DNA of 64,000 nucleotides from assembly GCA_030435675.1 (NCBI GenBank), contig CM059622.1:5208001-5272000 (forward strand), in the 5' to 3' direction. Position numbers and translations under genes: made by a program. The stretch is from Steinernema hermaphroditum. Taxonomy: Eukaryota > Nematoda > Chromadorea > Rhabditida > Steinernematidae. Below, one piece after another: positions 47,608 through 58,720 of the stretch. The notes beneath the pieces were generated by a model that searched no databases, was not told the origin of the DNA, and was given only the letters and a program-made list of their open reading frames with translations. Positions within the stretch are counted from its first letter, which is position 1. Each line of letters opens with the position of its first letter.

Positions 47608-49113
47608 TATGGCTACAGGCCGGCAGGGAAGAAAAATCGAAGACCACTAGCAAATTACCTGAAAAAAAAGAGAGTTGAATGATCGATACGCAATGAGATG
47701 GATCGATCATGTGAGCGCGTCAATAAACGAAAACAGGAAACTCCGCACAACATGTCACTTCGATTAGAATAAGAAGAAATAAAAATGCGATAGAAAGATG
47801 TAGAACACTCCAGAGAATCGCTTGAAGACGGTCAGAAAGACAAAACTGAAGATGAAAGCGACGATCGATTTGAGAGAAACGCTCGGCGAAAGAAAAACAG
47901 ATTTTTCAAATTACATATATCAAACACTGACATCACCATCGCAGCTGTTCGACCTGTCGGCTAAGGGCTCGAATATCGCGGCCATCGCTGAACCCATGCA
48001 TGTTGATCAACTCGGACATGAAAGAGCCATCACTAACAGTTCGAATGCACAACACATGGAAAACAATTCGCAGAAAAGTGCTCAAAAACAACAGGTTACC
48101 CATTCACGTTGGATTAAACGTAACCTCGACTAAAGGACATGGTTAGTTTCCATTCACGCGTGGCGAAAAAAATAGAGGACACACCTAAGGGATCAAAGAC
48201 GAAGCTGGAAAGACAGAAGAGTCGCACGAATTAGGAGAGCTGAAGACACAGTTGAGTCGTCATGGGAGTCGCAAGGAAAGTCCTTCAAGTGGCAGAAATT
48301 TTGAACTACGGACATCAGGTCCAGTATGGCGTGTCGGAAATACACAAGCTCCCCGACAGAAGCGCGAACTACGAGCAAAGCTTATCTCAACGTCACGAAG
48401 CGATGCGAGAGGCTCAAACAAGATATACGGCGTGATACAGGAAAAGCAGTAGTGAGGGACATATTATACAAATATGGACATACTCGCTGTTACGACAAAG
48501 ATAAGTAAAGTGTATTTTGAAGGATTTTGTACGGTTTCCGCACTGGTGCGATCTAAGATCGCCCAAGATAGAGATCATTTCGTGGTATCTTATGAAAACG
48601 AGCACATTTTCACAAGGATTAATGGAGTTTGTTTTGTCTAAGTCAAGCGAAGCGCTCTTCGGGAACAGCTGTAACAACATCGTCACCATCTGCGCGAGTT
48701 GCTGACCGCATCAGGGTTCAGCGCTTCTTTCCTAAATTTGTATTATATACGGCCATTTACGTCAATAAATTGCTTTAGTTTGAGCGATGATCGACGAAAT
48801 ATTTTCTCGTGCTTGTTTACGGTGAAAAGAAAGTAGTCTTTTGAGGCATATGTGAAAATCTAAGTCCGGAAAGCTACACAGAAGAACACAAACAAGAAGT
48901 TCGAGTAATATGTATTTGCTAAAATACATATTCTAGAATGGTTGGCCAGCAATGCTGACCATCGTTCCCTGCAAATGGGTATGGATGTGTTTTTAGTGCC
49001 AAAGAATCGACTGATGACATCACGACCCGTTGACGCCACTGTTGTTATTCCACCGCCCAAGGCGTCGACCAATCCTTGTCTAATCGCGCTAAGGTGATAT
49101 GTCTCTCGCGCAA
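47608..49113. other. unresolved locus with several protein-like frames (+ strand)
   Basis: Between 47800 and 48510 the + strand has overlapping frames rich in Lys, Ser, Gln and charged residues. Examples are TDFSNYIYQTLTSPSQLFDL with GSNIAAIAEPMHVDQLGHER in one frame (about 47804..48094), and SRVAKKIEDTPKGSKTKLER in another (about 48150..48234). I could not find a set of splice sites that joins them in phase. It may be a rapidly evolving gene, a pseudogene or chance. The rest of the interval (48510-49113) shows nothing I can support. Confidence 0.25.
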
Positions 49114-49539
49114 TTATCCGCGAAGGTCATTGACATCATCGGAAAACAAAACTGTGGATTCTAAAGGCGCCGCACGCAAATATACAATAGTCCGTAGAAG
49201 TTGGAAGAAGCCTTGCGTAATAGAGGCGACGTGTCTCTGCCGCCGACGCTGTCTGTTTGGACGCAGAATAGACAGACAGACAGGAAACATCCCGGACAGA
49301 AGGAGCTCATTCTCAACCTGACACTTGGCCGAGTGTGGTCGAAAGAAACGAATCGAAATGTGCGATCGATACTGGAAAGCCTTCTGCTGTTCTCTTCTCC
49401 ACGGTCTACAACGCTTTCGCGCAACAGGAACAATCGCTGCGGGAGCCTGGCGCTGTGAGCAATGGTGGCAATGCCAGAGGGTCGCTGAGATCAGTGTAAT
49501 TATAACCGTAAAAACAGAGGCGATTATTCTGAATATCAT
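49114..49539 (-). CDS. possible small secreted protein, function unknown
   Basis: A 141-residue frame starts with a strong hydrophobic segment (MIFRIIASVFTVIITLISAT) that could be a signal peptide or anchor, followed by His/Cys (LWHCHHC) and an Arg-rich region. No family is recognised. The Arg-rich part may be non-coding: a GTAGACC...GCTTTCCAG interval could be a 38-nt intron. Weak support. Confidence 0.25.
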   Translation of the reverse strand: MIFRIIASVFTVIITLISATLWHCHHCSQRQAPAAIVPVARKRCRPWRREQQKAFQYRSHISIRFFRPHSAKCQVENELLLSGMFPVCLSILRPNRQRRRQRHVASITQGFFQLLRTIVYLRAAPLESTVLFSDDVNDLRG

Positions 49540-50551
49540 ATTAGGAATTTTCTGTTCTGCAATCGAGAGGGTGCAATTATCGTTACGAAATTACTCAGTC
49601 ACCGAGCACTCCTATAAGTGCATATAAGTATAAGAACAAATTCATATGAAGGAAGTCGCATAAGATCATTGAGACATTAGGGAACTTAATTTTTGGACTG
49701 TTGCATACAAATTTCATCAAATTCTATGCTATAAGAAAGCCAAAATTGGGAACAACACTTCCATGAAACGACTCTGGAAATTACAAAATATCACAAGACC
49801 TACAGACCGTCCGGGAAGCCAACGACTTTCGACATAGTACTGTAACGTGGGACGATGTGCCCACTATCAGTTGCTCTGAAGGTCGAAGGGCGCGATTACG
49901 TTCTGCTACACGACATTCGTTCAACGCCGAACAGTGCTATCACTGGCGCGCTTAGTAGAAAAAGCGAGTTTTTACTAGGCGATAGAGCGCTGCTGTCTGT
50001 GGGAAAGAAATAAATGAATCACGTCCGGCGATATTTCACAAGAAGGCAACAAGAACGTCGTGGGCGATTTCCCATTGTTTCGATGAAAATGCCAGGCTCT
50101 TTTCATGTTTTCGGCGTGAATTGTAGCTGTCGTTCCTACAAAAAACTGGATGTAGTGGCCTGTTTTTGCGAATAGGCAGAGCTTAGCTTAAATAAATAGA
50201 AGAACAGCATCTCAGGGACATTTTGGTCCTCTTCTTGGAAGCCGCACTTGCATACAGGATGCGTCAGGGAAACTGCAACATGACGAAGTCTATGTAAATT
50301 GCTGTGACTTTTTCGAAATACAACAAGTTCATACTCAAAAATGAAACCACTAGCAGTTGAAACACAGAATAGTTAAAATAAGTTGGAAAACACTGACATC
50401 GTTACAATGCATCCAACGCGAACCCTCCTATCGTCAAAACATCAAATCGGGAAATCGAGGCGACTCAGATCCAGCAAAATAGATTCATCCCGTGAAAGTT
50501 GCTCTTGCTGGAAGTGTCCCTTCGACGTGTCTGCACTTCTTCTCTATCTAA
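49540..50551. other. non-coding stretch
   Basis: About 1 kb with no gene seen, adjacent to the mariner-like relic; part may be degraded flank of that element. Confidence 0.35.
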
Positions 50552-51045
50552 GGTTTCACCACACCTTCCAGAATTCTTCCAGATACTTGAATACCCCTTT
50601 TCTTCAAAAACCAAATTCAGGTTGTCCAAGATAGAAAATGCCTAGAGTATCAAACTTTCCTGGGTCTTTTCGACACCGACTGTAGTGGAGAAGCCAGTTA
50701 GAAAGCCATAAACTATTGACGATGATGCACCACTTCTACAGTGAATCGCGTCTCATCCGAAAATAGGATTCGGTCCATTTCCGGACCTACGATGGCGACC
50801 TTCATCATTCGGCATTGTCTTCTTAATTAGGGTCGCGAAGAGTTGTTTTCTTGCATGGTGTATGTCTTCAGATCTCCCTTGAATATTTGAAAATTTCTGT
50901 CTTCAGACTTTTGTCCGAAATTACATGATGCATTCCTTGTACTCCGGGCTGCATCCCCAAAGAGTTTCTTCCCACCTTTCCTAACCCTGTTCTTGTAGTC
51001 CCGTCTCCTCTTAGCATCTACGACCCGTTTGACTCTCATGTCCAA
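50552..51045 (-). pseudogene. mariner/Tc1-like transposase relic
   Basis: Fragments in changing frames follow the order of a mariner-type transposase. RVRKGGKKLFGDAARST and DLKTYTMQENN (51045..50827) resemble the DNA-binding half. RILFSDETRFTVEVVHHRQ (50772..50716) is the hallmark around the second catalytic Asp. GIQVSGRILEGVVKP (near 50610..50552) matches the downstream conserved block. Stops and frameshifts break it, so it is dead. I did not find its terminal inverted repeats. It ends only about 85 bp upstream of the Lon-like start codon. Confidence 0.65.
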
Positions 51046-51129
51046 AGCGCAATAGCTATGTAATGCTAGCAGCAGTGCTTAGTTGCGTATAAAACGTATC
51101 CCGTCGGCTTTGAAATCGATGCATTTGAA

Positions 51130-52739
51130 ATGTTTGTCCTGGACAACATCAGAAGGATCTTCGATAAAGTTGAAAAGATACTAAATGCAGCAAAGGAGGA
51201 CCTAAGGTGAGCTAAAACAGATTCTTGCAGTAATTAAGTCAGGATTTCAGTGAAGATGGAGAAGGAGCAGACATCGAATGGTCATTCCTCGATTTCGTTC
51301 AACCTCTAAAACAAATAATCACAGAAGATAGGATTCTTTGTGAAGCAGTTCCCTATTTTACTTCAGAAAATCGCTTCTTTTGTGGACCACCAGGAGCCTT
51401 GCACAAAGAACTAGCAATGGATATCGCCGACTTTCTTAAGAGACCGTTCAGGACAATACGACTAGGCGAAGATAGCTACCCCACAGATATAGATGGCATT
51501 GCAAATTTCATGAAATTTGTGATAGAAACGGTGGAGAAGGCCGGCTGCCCCAATCCGATCATATTTTTTGAAGGCCTTGAAAAGATAAAGGATAGAAAAG
51601 CGAAAAGGATCATTGCTCAGCTAGGTGATCGACGGAGAAATCGTTCGTTTTTGGACAGGTTCGTGGTGCCTTCCTGTAGTGGCACGCAAATCTAGGCTTT
51701 CAGGCTTTCCTGCTTCCCCCACGATCTGGACAGCGTGCTATTCATCGTAAGTGAAAAGAGAGAGTACTATGAACTGGGCGGGAATGAAACAAACCTTCCA
51801 CATTACTCGAAAACGTTACTGTTTCCTCTTGGACTGAATACGGAGCAGAAGATCCAAGCAACCAGGAAATCAATCCTTCCAAGACTGTTGACCAAGCACA
51901 AGAGAGCAAGGCTGCCTCTAAGCGATTCTGTTTTGAGAAGCGTGATTGAGGACTTCACAATCAAGAACGGATTCAAGGATCTGGAAACGGTAATGGATCT
52001 AATCTTGAGCAGAGCACAGGACAGTGGTGAAATCCCGGTATCCTTATTGAGAAATGAGTGTGGGAGGCCATTCAGATGGTGCCGAAAAAGTTCTGACATG
52101 TTCGAAGCCGACGGTCGACTAGCAATTGGTTGTTCGACGCTCTTGAGTCTTATCTTTCTACAAGGTGGTGGCACGAAGGCCATTGTAGAGTCCATGCGAT
52201 GTGAATTTTCCGGAGAGCAAGACACCGTGGAAGATCCTAGTCTTCAAGATTTGGTGGACATCTGCCGCAATTTTCTGTTCTGTAACGCTGAAAAATACTG
52301 CTTTAGTGACAAGAAGGTTTGTGTCGAACGTCCCATGTATAAAGCTCAGATCAAACTTTCTAGAAGCCAATCAAGGTGACATTTCCGAAAGGAGGCTCAG
52401 GCAACTCTTCTGGATGCTCCATCTTCCTTTCACTGTTCTCCTTGTTCACGAATCGACGAGTTCGAAGTGATTCGGCAGTGAGCGGAGAAGTGTCGCTTTC
52501 AGGAAGGATTCTGAAGATCGGCGGAGTATACCTGAAAGCGCTTGCGGCGTACAAAACAGGAATCCGAAGAGTGATTTTCCCAAAAGGTTGTAGTTCAGTC
52601 GTAGAAGCACAAATGGACGATTTGTTGAAGGTAATCAACTGAGAGGCCAACATGTGAGCACACACCATTTCAGAGAGAAATGGAGTTCGTCTTTGTGGAG
52701 ACTGTCGACGATCTCATTGAGGAAATGATAGAAAAATGA
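51130..52739 (+). CDS. Lon protease paralog with degenerate ATPase and intact Ser-Lys dyad
   Basis: Lon enzymes unfold and cut proteins in mitochondria or bacteria. Exons are 51130..51206, 51251..51658, 51704..52316, 52364..52630 and 52674..52739: 1431 nt, 476 aa, phases closing. The LON substrate-binding N domain is absent. The AAA module is recognisable by order: FFCGPPGALHKELAMDIADF (Walker A position, residues 68-87), PNPIIFFEGLEK (Walker B position, 126-137), FPHDLDSVLFIVS, then the alpha subdomain (EQKIQATRKSILPRLLTKHK). The motifs are broken: GPPGxGKT is GPPGALHKE, the D-E of Walker B is E-G, and the DRMEVIEL arginine is missing. The protease domain keeps the nucleophile in GNSSG (S381, Lon GPSAG) and the lysine in GGVYLKALAA (K424). 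Their spacing of 43 equals S679-K722 of E. coli Lon. No clear targeting sequence. AATAAA overlaps the stop. Confidence 0.85.
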
Positions 52740-52744
52740 ATAAA
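52739..52744 (+). promoter_or_regulatory. poly(A) signal overlapping the Lon-like stop codon
   Basis: AATAAA starts at the last base of the TGA stop, which implies a very short 3' UTR, as for the inversin-like gene. Confidence 0.45.
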
Positions 52745-53124
52745 TAATTAGTGTTATTTTTGGAATTTTGGGTTGTTAGGTTGCTGCATGCCAAAAATGT
52801 CTATTACCACAAAAAATAACAATAACAGTTTATGTCACTCAGGATATTCATCGGACAATCGCAGCCCATTTTTCAGGCAGCAGCAAAAAAAAGGGTAAAA
52901 GGGTCGGGTAAAAAATAGCACACATGACCATAAAACATTAAAGTGGAGAGCAATTCTGGAATTCAACTTGAAAATGTCTCTCTGGCGTCATTCCTGAAGT
53001 GCGACTTTTGTAAAGTAGAAATGAGCTCGTGGAGCCGTTATATGGGCATAGTTGTGACTGATGGGTACCTGCTACATGTCTGCATTACCTGTTATATAAC
53101 TTAACTATCTGCAAACAATGGAGT

Positions 53125-53403
53125 TCACAAAATGTGGTTGTCGACAAATCCATCTTTTTGCAATTTGCTCATGCTATGATACGAAATAACCAAATCAATA
53201 GGAACATTAAGGTGTATTTCTCGTGCACCAGAATGTGAGAAAGCGCTTCTTTTGCCACTATCAAGAAAGACGACCAGCAATCGGTTCTGGACAGAAACCT
53301 TCATTCCTACAAAGTCCCTCAATCCTGTGTCCACCCGAAGGGAAAAGCCGAAGTGCACGTCTTCTTTGAGCCCTTTCCGCTGCTCGCAAATGTCGAGTTC
53401 CAA
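53125..53403 (-). CDS. weak open reading frame, function unknown
   Basis: This frame of about 92 residues reads like folded protein (DVHFGFSLRVDTGLRDFVGM, VSVQNRLLVVFLDSGKR, VPIDLVISYHSMSKLQKDG). It has no ATG at its start (it begins at TTG after an upstream stop), no clear acceptor and no recognised family. It could be one exon of an unmodelled gene or a relic. Confidence 0.25.
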   Translation of the reverse strand: MELDICEQRKGLKEDVHFGFSLRVDTGLRDFVGMKVSVQNRLLVVFLDSGKRSAFSHSGAREIHLNVPIDLVISYHSMSKLQKDGFVDNHIL

Positions 53404-56400
53404 ACATGCACTTCGCTTCCGTCAATTTAAGCGTTCCGCACCGAAAAGAACAACATCACTTTACTCGACTCTCCCGTCAACAACATTCGGGCTGCACATC
53501 GAAGATGCCCTTTGCGGGCGAGTCGATCAAAGATGACTCCCACACGACGATTATCGCGTGAGAAAGTCTTCGGTTCGTCTGCAAACGGCGTCGTTGCGAT
53601 TAATCGTTCTTCTTGCAACCCAGAACGGCATCTTCAAAGCGATGACGCCACCGAGAAAACATTCCTCCTCTTCTAATTGCACCTTAGCGGCTTCTGCCGA
53701 TCAAACGCAAACCGTCGTCACTTCTCAACTTTAAGGACAAACGAAATTATGGTCTTCCATCGACTGCAATTATCCAATCTCCGGGAACTGCAAAATTAAT
53801 TCCGTGTAATGCGGGGAGCTCGCTAATCACATTTTGTCCTCGAAGTGCACTCCTGCAGGTAATTTCCGAGATTGGCCTCTCCTTCAAAGATCGGTCAAAG
53901 TCATTTTCAAATTAAATCCCGAGTTGTACTTCTTTGCACAAAATCGGAGTCTTATTTTGGGAACATTGCGTGGATCGGAAGCTCGGCGCTCTTCGGAGAA
54001 ATGACATGTTTTCGCAGTCCTATTTCGGGCTGCGGTCACGGGACGAAAACAGCGTCCGAAGACGTGACGGATAGAAGAGCCTTAAATAATTCAAGGACAC
54101 TCGGTCCGAGAAAACAAGGATGTTGTGAAGAGGTGCGATGAGACCTGAACCAGAGGTGAAGCAGAAAATGCCCACGCATGAATCTATTCTTGCACAAACT
54201 GCAGTGGTAGATGCTACGCGAGACTCTTTAATTGTGGGTTTTACCGAGAGAGGCTAAAACTTCTTCTGATGTCAAGATGGAACACTACACTTTCATTATT
54301 TAGGTAGACTATACCACAACGAGCAGCACACCACGGCCTTGCCCTGAGAGTGTGCACTACATCAATATGAGATCTTCGCTTTCTTGTCAAAATTGAAATT
54401 GTTTATTGATTGCTTATCAGCATACAACAGCACAGATATTTCACTCAACATATTCATCATTTGGATCTCTTTTAGAACGAGACACGACTCTCAAATTTTT
54501 GGTCCAGATTTCGACCATTTTCTATTGGGTTCAGGAAATGCCGTTTTTTTTCATTGGCTTTGACATTCAATTCTACTTTTAAATATTCACTTTGAAAAAC
54601 TTTTTTAAAAACATTTTTGTCGTTCATATTCTTCTTTGCGGGAAGACAGAGTTAGAGCTGTTGAATAGGGATGTCGAATACTTCTTCGAATAGTCGAAAA
54701 CTCTAAGTGGGAGCGTTACTAGGTTTAAAGTTATACTTATTAAAAACGATATTCCAAGGCAACATAAAACGCTGTAGCGGAGGACAACTTTAAAATATGA
54801 GGAACGCAATTGTTTTCTCGTTCGGTCCGCATTACCAAATTCTATGATCCAACTCTTACAGTCCTTACGCGTAAATGGAGGTATGATGCCTACCAGATAT
54901 GAGCCTTCCTTGCCTTAAAGATCACGATAACCGGTTATCCATTAGGTAGGTAGCGGTCCATGATGATTAATGGTCCAAGGCGATAACAACGTAGCAGTAG
55001 ATATCGCGAAATTAGAAGATGCTTCCGATGTGACGATAAGTAAAGTAGTGTAAATTGTAGTCGCTTTTTTAAACATCACCGTTTCCTATAGGTCTTTCTT
55101 TTGATTCATAGCGACATGATGTGTAGTCGAAAACGGGTCACTTTTTAAATAATTATTTAATGATTTTACGCAAGGTATTCGACTGTGAATTTTGAATTCA
55201 CTCCGATTTTCCGACTCGAAATGCTTCGATTTTTGATCACTTGATCGTCCAGAGTGATCTTTACTCATATCAGGGATGGTCAGATCAATCGACGGGAAAG
55301 TATGCAGAAAATTAAAGGGTCAACGAAATCTAGAATCGCATTATATTATGACTCATTTTATTTTGCTCTACGTTCCGGAAATGAGATTACCGTAAACATG
55401 CACAATCTAGGTGAGTTGAAAATCGCCGTAGCAGTGATCAAATCATGGTGACTGATGGTTGGAATGAGCTGAGCTAAAGTAAAGCAGCTCTGTACTGTAC
55501 CGATGTTATGTGAAACAAGAACATTCCAATTGTTTAAGAGAACACTGGAAGAACTATATGATATGACGTGTGTCGTGACTTTGCATGACACTTCATACGT
55601 ATTGGGTCCGTTAACCATGTGCATAAAATCGTGAATACATTGATCTCCGAAATGATCTCAAACGTTAATGCGGCGAAATCGTCAATAGTCGAATTTGCAG
55701 CTTTGCAGCGCTGAATTCGCTATTTGCAACTTCAGGCATTTGTGGATTTTAACTGTTCAAGGCTGTGCTCTATTGGACATAAAAGTTATAAAATAGCTTA
55801 TAGAAAGACAGTTACTTTCGAGCCTGAACCTTGCCGATCCCTGTCGTTCAAGCAATCATGCACGGTGCCCCTATATTTAACTTCCTTAGAAACATTTTTC
55901 TGTCGAACTTTGTTATTTTGATACCACATTGGCGGCCTGAATGACCGTGTGGGAAAGTTTTCTCGTCTGGATATGTTGATATCAACTTTGTCTGTCTTAT
56001 TAACTGTCTGACAGGAATAGAAGAAAACACACGTGTGATCTCTGCATGACGACGATGTGGGTACATGTGGTGACGCTCACAAAAAATCGGACACAAAAAT
56101 AGTACGTCGTAATTATGACCTATCGGTCAACTGTTTTTGGAACTCGTAGAACGTCGTTTCGCCATCCAGGAAGTGCACGAGTTCATGCACAATTTTCGGA
56201 AAAACGGTGCTGATTTCACTACAATTTATCGAAAATGTTGAAATATTTCAAATTTTTACAAAGCTACAATTGGTTCTGTACAAAGTTGATAAATCTCAAC
56301 TACAAGATGATTTTATGTTCCAGGTCGTGTCACCAATTGGACATTGTTCTAAGAAGTTGAGGTAACCTCTCCATTCCTGTCGTTAGCTCTTCTGACCAAT

Positions 56401-58275
56401 TCCTCTTTTCTTGCATTATTGCATTACTTTTCCTGCCTGATTGATCGTCATATTCCCTATTTTCGCTGATTTTGCCAAGTTTCAAGCAGTCTTCCTCAAT
56501 GACACATTCTGTCTAGAGCGCAAAGCGTGACTCAGCCATTTTCCGAAATTCGCCTTTGCCCTATTTCCCAACGATCGCCGCGTGAAGTTCGAGCACACTT
56601 TGACGCAATAATTCGCAGATTATCCTTTTCTTCGCCGCGATAAATGCCACTGACAGGTGGGTTGTAAGTGAGTCAACTGAGGAGTTGAAGGTCATAGCAT
56701 TGTAGAAGAATTCTGCTCGACAGTCGATGAATCCCTAAAACGCAAAAAATCAGACGACTTTTAAAGCATACGGAATTTGGGCTTTATATATTTTTGCATG
56801 TGATTACCAACAAGCAAGTATCGTCATTTTCTGGTCGTATTTTTGCGTCATACTTGGAAGTAAAAGGTCCTTTTTCTTAACATTTCTCCTCACTATGATG
56901 CTTGAAGAATAAGGCAGTGAGTGTGTTCAGTAACTCAGCCCCGCAAACGCCCATTACGGTCCCTAGAAGATAGGGGATTGTAAGAGAATTTCTTGAGTGT
57001 TGTTTGTCATGATGCCAAGGCGAAGATCGTGGACAGTGAAGCGAAGAATCAGCCACAAACAGTAGTTATGAGCAGAAGGGTCCGCCACACATAGTCCACC
57101 GAGCTAATTGGTCAATAATTACAAGGCGCCAACCCAATGAGATCTATTCATTGAATTTATGACTCAATTGAATGATGGAACCCTTACGGCGTGTTTCATT
57201 TTTAATGTTACAACCCATTATTCTCGGATACCGTTTGCCAAAAGAGTGTTCGCAGATACGGCCCGGCCGACCTTGGACGGTGGATAATTTGTCCTCTTCA
57301 TTCCTTCATTGTACTTCAATTATCGTACTGTTGAATGTTCATCCATGAAGTCGTGCAGAACTTTGTCATCTTGGTGATAACTATTTATTGCATTTTTTCC
57401 TCCACTTCGTTCTCACTCATTCCATCCTTATCCATTATCGCGGTGTTCATTAACGTTCACCCACTTTGCCTCCGTTCGGCCACCTTTTTGCAGGGTCCCC
57501 GCATTCTTCATTCAGACAAAAACGTCAATGGCGGTGTCCGGGGCATTTCACAATGCTCATCAGAATGCGTGCCATTATGCAGGGCACAATGCGAAAAGGT
57601 CCCCTTTTGCGTCATGCCTGCACGGTCGTCTTTCGCGCCGAGGAGACGATGACGCGCCACCGCCTATGTTGCTCCTTGGCACCACGATGATTTCTAGAAG
57701 TATCGCTGCAAGAAACACCCAAACACAAATATTTTACAAAAAGATCATACGACCCTCAAAACACGTCGTTTCGACGAAACGTTTCTGCTGGAACGGCGCA
57801 TTATTGTAATGCGCTCGAGTGATCATATCGGCTGAAGCGGGATTTCGGCGTTTTGCAGAGTGGAAAATCCGAGATAAGTCCCCCTGAGGGAGCCGTTTAA
57901 GCAGATAAGGAAGCAGCCGATGCAGGAGGAGAGCGGAAGTGGCGCCATTAGGAGATACGAAAACAAGTCCGTTAGTTTCCGAGAATTCGACGCCGTGGGG
58001 CATCGACGTCTAATTGGCAAATGAGAGCGCCCCAAGGGCGTAAACAGAGAAGATCTTTTTCTGCACAAAAATGCTTTGGGATCGGTGCACGCGCCGCCAT
58101 AAACATTGCCCTTTTGTTTGTACGGACTCGTCGAACGTGATCGGTCAGAGGACGGCCACTGCCGAGTGATTCATCATAACATTTTTTGTGTTTCTTATCG
58201 TACACCGTATCGAATGTTCGGGCGGTCGACTTGTGCACGAAAAGGTCACTTGGACTTTGGCGTGCAAAGTGGCGA
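53404..58275. other. intergenic stretch without a convincing gene
   Basis: AT-rich with GC-richer patches at about 53230-54130 and 57440-58290. Short frames in these patches have no recognisable domains. No RNA gene seen. Confidence 0.4.
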
Positions 58276-58720
58276 GATGCTAGAAAGTTGTTGTTAGATC
58301 ACCTGATCACCTACTATAAAGGTACAAATAAATCACCCAGAAACTTGACAGGAAATATCCAAAGTTTAGATCAGATTTTTGCAAAAAGTTTGGATAAGAT
58401 TTGCTATTCAAGACGTGCATATTAGAGGGTACCAAACAAATATCTAAGACATATTAAACTTGAGCTTGTGCATTCTTTTCCGCTCTATTTCGCTCTAGAT
58501 GTGCTAGAAACTTGTGGTTGGATCACCTGATCATCTACTATAATGGTACAAATAAATAAGGCAGAAACTTAACACGGGAAGCTCATGGTTTGGATAAGAT
58601 TTTTGGATAAGGTTTACTGTCAATTACATGTGTATTCAAGGGTACTTCTGACATATGGAACTTGAGCATTGTATTTCGAACCATTATGTTCCACTCATGC
58701 ACATGGATATACCAGAAAAG
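58276..58720. repeat. tandem duplication, two units of about 224 bp
   Basis: Unit 1 starts near 58276 (ATGCTAGAAAGTTGTTGTTAG then ATCACCTGATCACCTACTAT). Unit 2 starts near 58500 (GTGCTAGAAACTTGTGGTTGG then ATCACCTGATCATCTACTAT). Both continue with GGTACAAATAAAT, AGAAACTT-ACA, TTTGGATAAGATTT and GGGTAC. Diverged but clearly duplicated. Confidence 0.75.
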
